From Meandrina meandrites (lineage: Eukaryota > Cnidaria > Anthozoa > Scleractinia > Meandrinidae): a DNA stretch of 64,000 nt. Location: assembly GCA_963693305.1 (NCBI GenBank), contig OY855904.1:47302561-47366560 (forward strand). The letters are read 5' to 3'. The notes below the pieces were generated by a model, which was not told where the DNA came from, did no database searches, and saw only the letters and a list, made by a program, of their open reading frames with translations. Position numbers and translations under genes: made by a program. Below are positions 63,218 to 64,000 of the stretch, piece by piece (positions within the stretch are counted from its first letter, which is position 1; every line of letters begins with the position of its first letter).

Positions 63218-64000
63218 AAAGATCAGAGCCCCGGTGAGATCCGACTCTGTGTTGACATGAGGGATGCTAATCAAGCAATCTTTAGGACCAGGCACATCAC
63301 TCCCACAATCGACGAGTTAACCACAGATCTGAACGGTGCAACCGTCTTAAGTAACCTAGATCTTCGTTCCGGTTATAATCAGTTGCTACTACACCCTTCA
63401 TGCAGATACATCACTACAACACATCTTGGACTTTACCAGTACAAGAGATTGAGTTTCGGTATCAATGCCGCCGCCGAAATCTTCCAACACACGATCCAGA
63501 CAGTGATAGCCGACATCCCAGGTGCCAAGAACATCAGCGATGACATCGTGGTGTATGGCAAGAACCAAAGCGAACACGACCGAGTGCTAGATCAAACCCT
63601 ACAGAGGCTTCACCAGTCAGTCCTAACCGTCAATCCACAGAAGTGTGAATTCAACAAACCCAGTATCGAGTTCTTTGGCCACATCTTCTCCAAAGATGGC
63701 ATAGCCCCAGCCCCTACCAAGGTGCAAGCGCTTCATGACGCAGTTGAATCCCGGAACCAGACTGAACTCCCCTCCTTTCTCGGCATGGATCAATACAGTG
63801 CCCGATTCATGCAAGACTTCGCAACCATAACCGAGCCCCTGCGCCAACTAACAAGAAGTCAGACACCGTGGACATGGGGCAGACCACAAGCCGAATCTTT
63901 CGAAAAGGTCAAGACCGCCATGTCAGAAGTTACAGCAATGCCGAACTTCTCCCCCGACAAACCGACCAAGATCCTAGTAGATGCGAGTCCCGTTGGCATC
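63218..64000 (+). pseudogene. Gypsy reverse transcriptase and start of RNase H (partial)
   Basis: An open 261-codon frame begins GEIRLCVDMRDANQAI and holds LDLRSGYNQLLLHP (first catalytic Asp), QYKRLSFGINAAAEIFQH, the active-site box NISDDIVVYG, and SIEFFGHIFSKDGI. RNase H begins with TKILVDASPVG at the window edge. The YxDD Tyr position is Ser here, which I recall as usual in this gypsy group. No damage is seen in RT itself apart from the break before it. Confidence 0.88.

Larger units (their letters stand above)
61640..64000 (+). mobile_element. Ty3/gypsy LTR retrotransposon, 5' part (cut by window end)
   Basis: A short LTR end with AATAAA (about 61689) and ...GTGTTACA is followed by a TTGGCGACGAGG primer-binding-type sequence at 61715. 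Then come gag, a zinc knuckle, an aspartic protease, RT and the start of RNase H, in gypsy order. Frame breaks occur in gag (about 62190) and before RT (about 63220). It is inserted beside or into the L1-like LINE. Confidence 0.9.

Overview
This window looks like eukaryotic, metazoan DNA dominated by mobile elements. Introns with GT/AG borders, several retrotransposon classes and the types of repeat present suggest an anthozoan cnidarian such as a stony coral. That assignment is an inference from repeat families, not from a marker gene. The only recognisable host gene is part of a MAP3K-type protein kinase (four exons on the minus strand, 52.6-54.2 kb).

Layout. 0.2-5.7 kb is a perfect 2,726-bp tandem duplication carrying tRNA-like and LINE fragments. 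Its second copy runs into a CR1-like LINE (4.7-6.8 kb, minus) with a PHD-like finger, an apurinic endonuclease and a truncated RT. 7.3-9.9 kb is a TTAA-flanked transposon with ~750-bp inverted ends, and 10.1-11.1 kb holds two nested Harbinger-like MITEs. 12.0-17.5 kb is a decayed BEL/Pao retroelement (minus) around a Crypton-like tyrosine recombinase gene (plus). 18.3-22.1 kb has a Penelope-like GIY-YIG remnant, AT-rich arrays and Helitron-like debris.

22,099-41,813 is the main feature: a structurally complete Polinton/Maverick (adintovirus-like) element of 19,715 bp. It has 273-bp terminal inverted repeats and a 5-bp CCTCT target duplication. It encodes a protein-primed family B DNA polymerase, a retroviral-type integrase, a packaging ATPase, major and minor capsid proteins, an adenain-like protease, a phospholipase A2-like protein, zinc-ribbon, membrane and basic core-like proteins, and a collagen-like fibre. 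Together these would form virions, package and replicate a linear genome, and integrate it. This copy is damaged: a 3,986-bp TTAA-flanked transposon splits one gene, one gene has an internal TAG, and at least five single-base frame breaks affect the polymerase, integrase, protease and PLA2/zinc-ribbon genes. Two features go beyond the standard Polinton plan: each end is itself a ~199-nt hairpin-forming palindrome, and a short GTGGGGTAAACCCCAC-like palindrome is scattered through coding and non-coding parts of the element. A TATA-like box lies directly in front of almost every start codon.

41.8-46.0 kb contains diverged ~2-kb repeats and Helitron-like ends. 46.0-52.0 kb is a ~6-kb element with ~880-bp inverted arms. 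52.1-58.1 kb holds the kinase exons and non-coding or repetitive DNA. 58.2-61.6 kb is a compound microsatellite and an L1/Tx1-like LINE (minus) with a CR1-type tail inserted in it. 61.6 kb to the window end is the 5' part of a Ty3/gypsy retrotransposon (plus), cut off inside RNase H.
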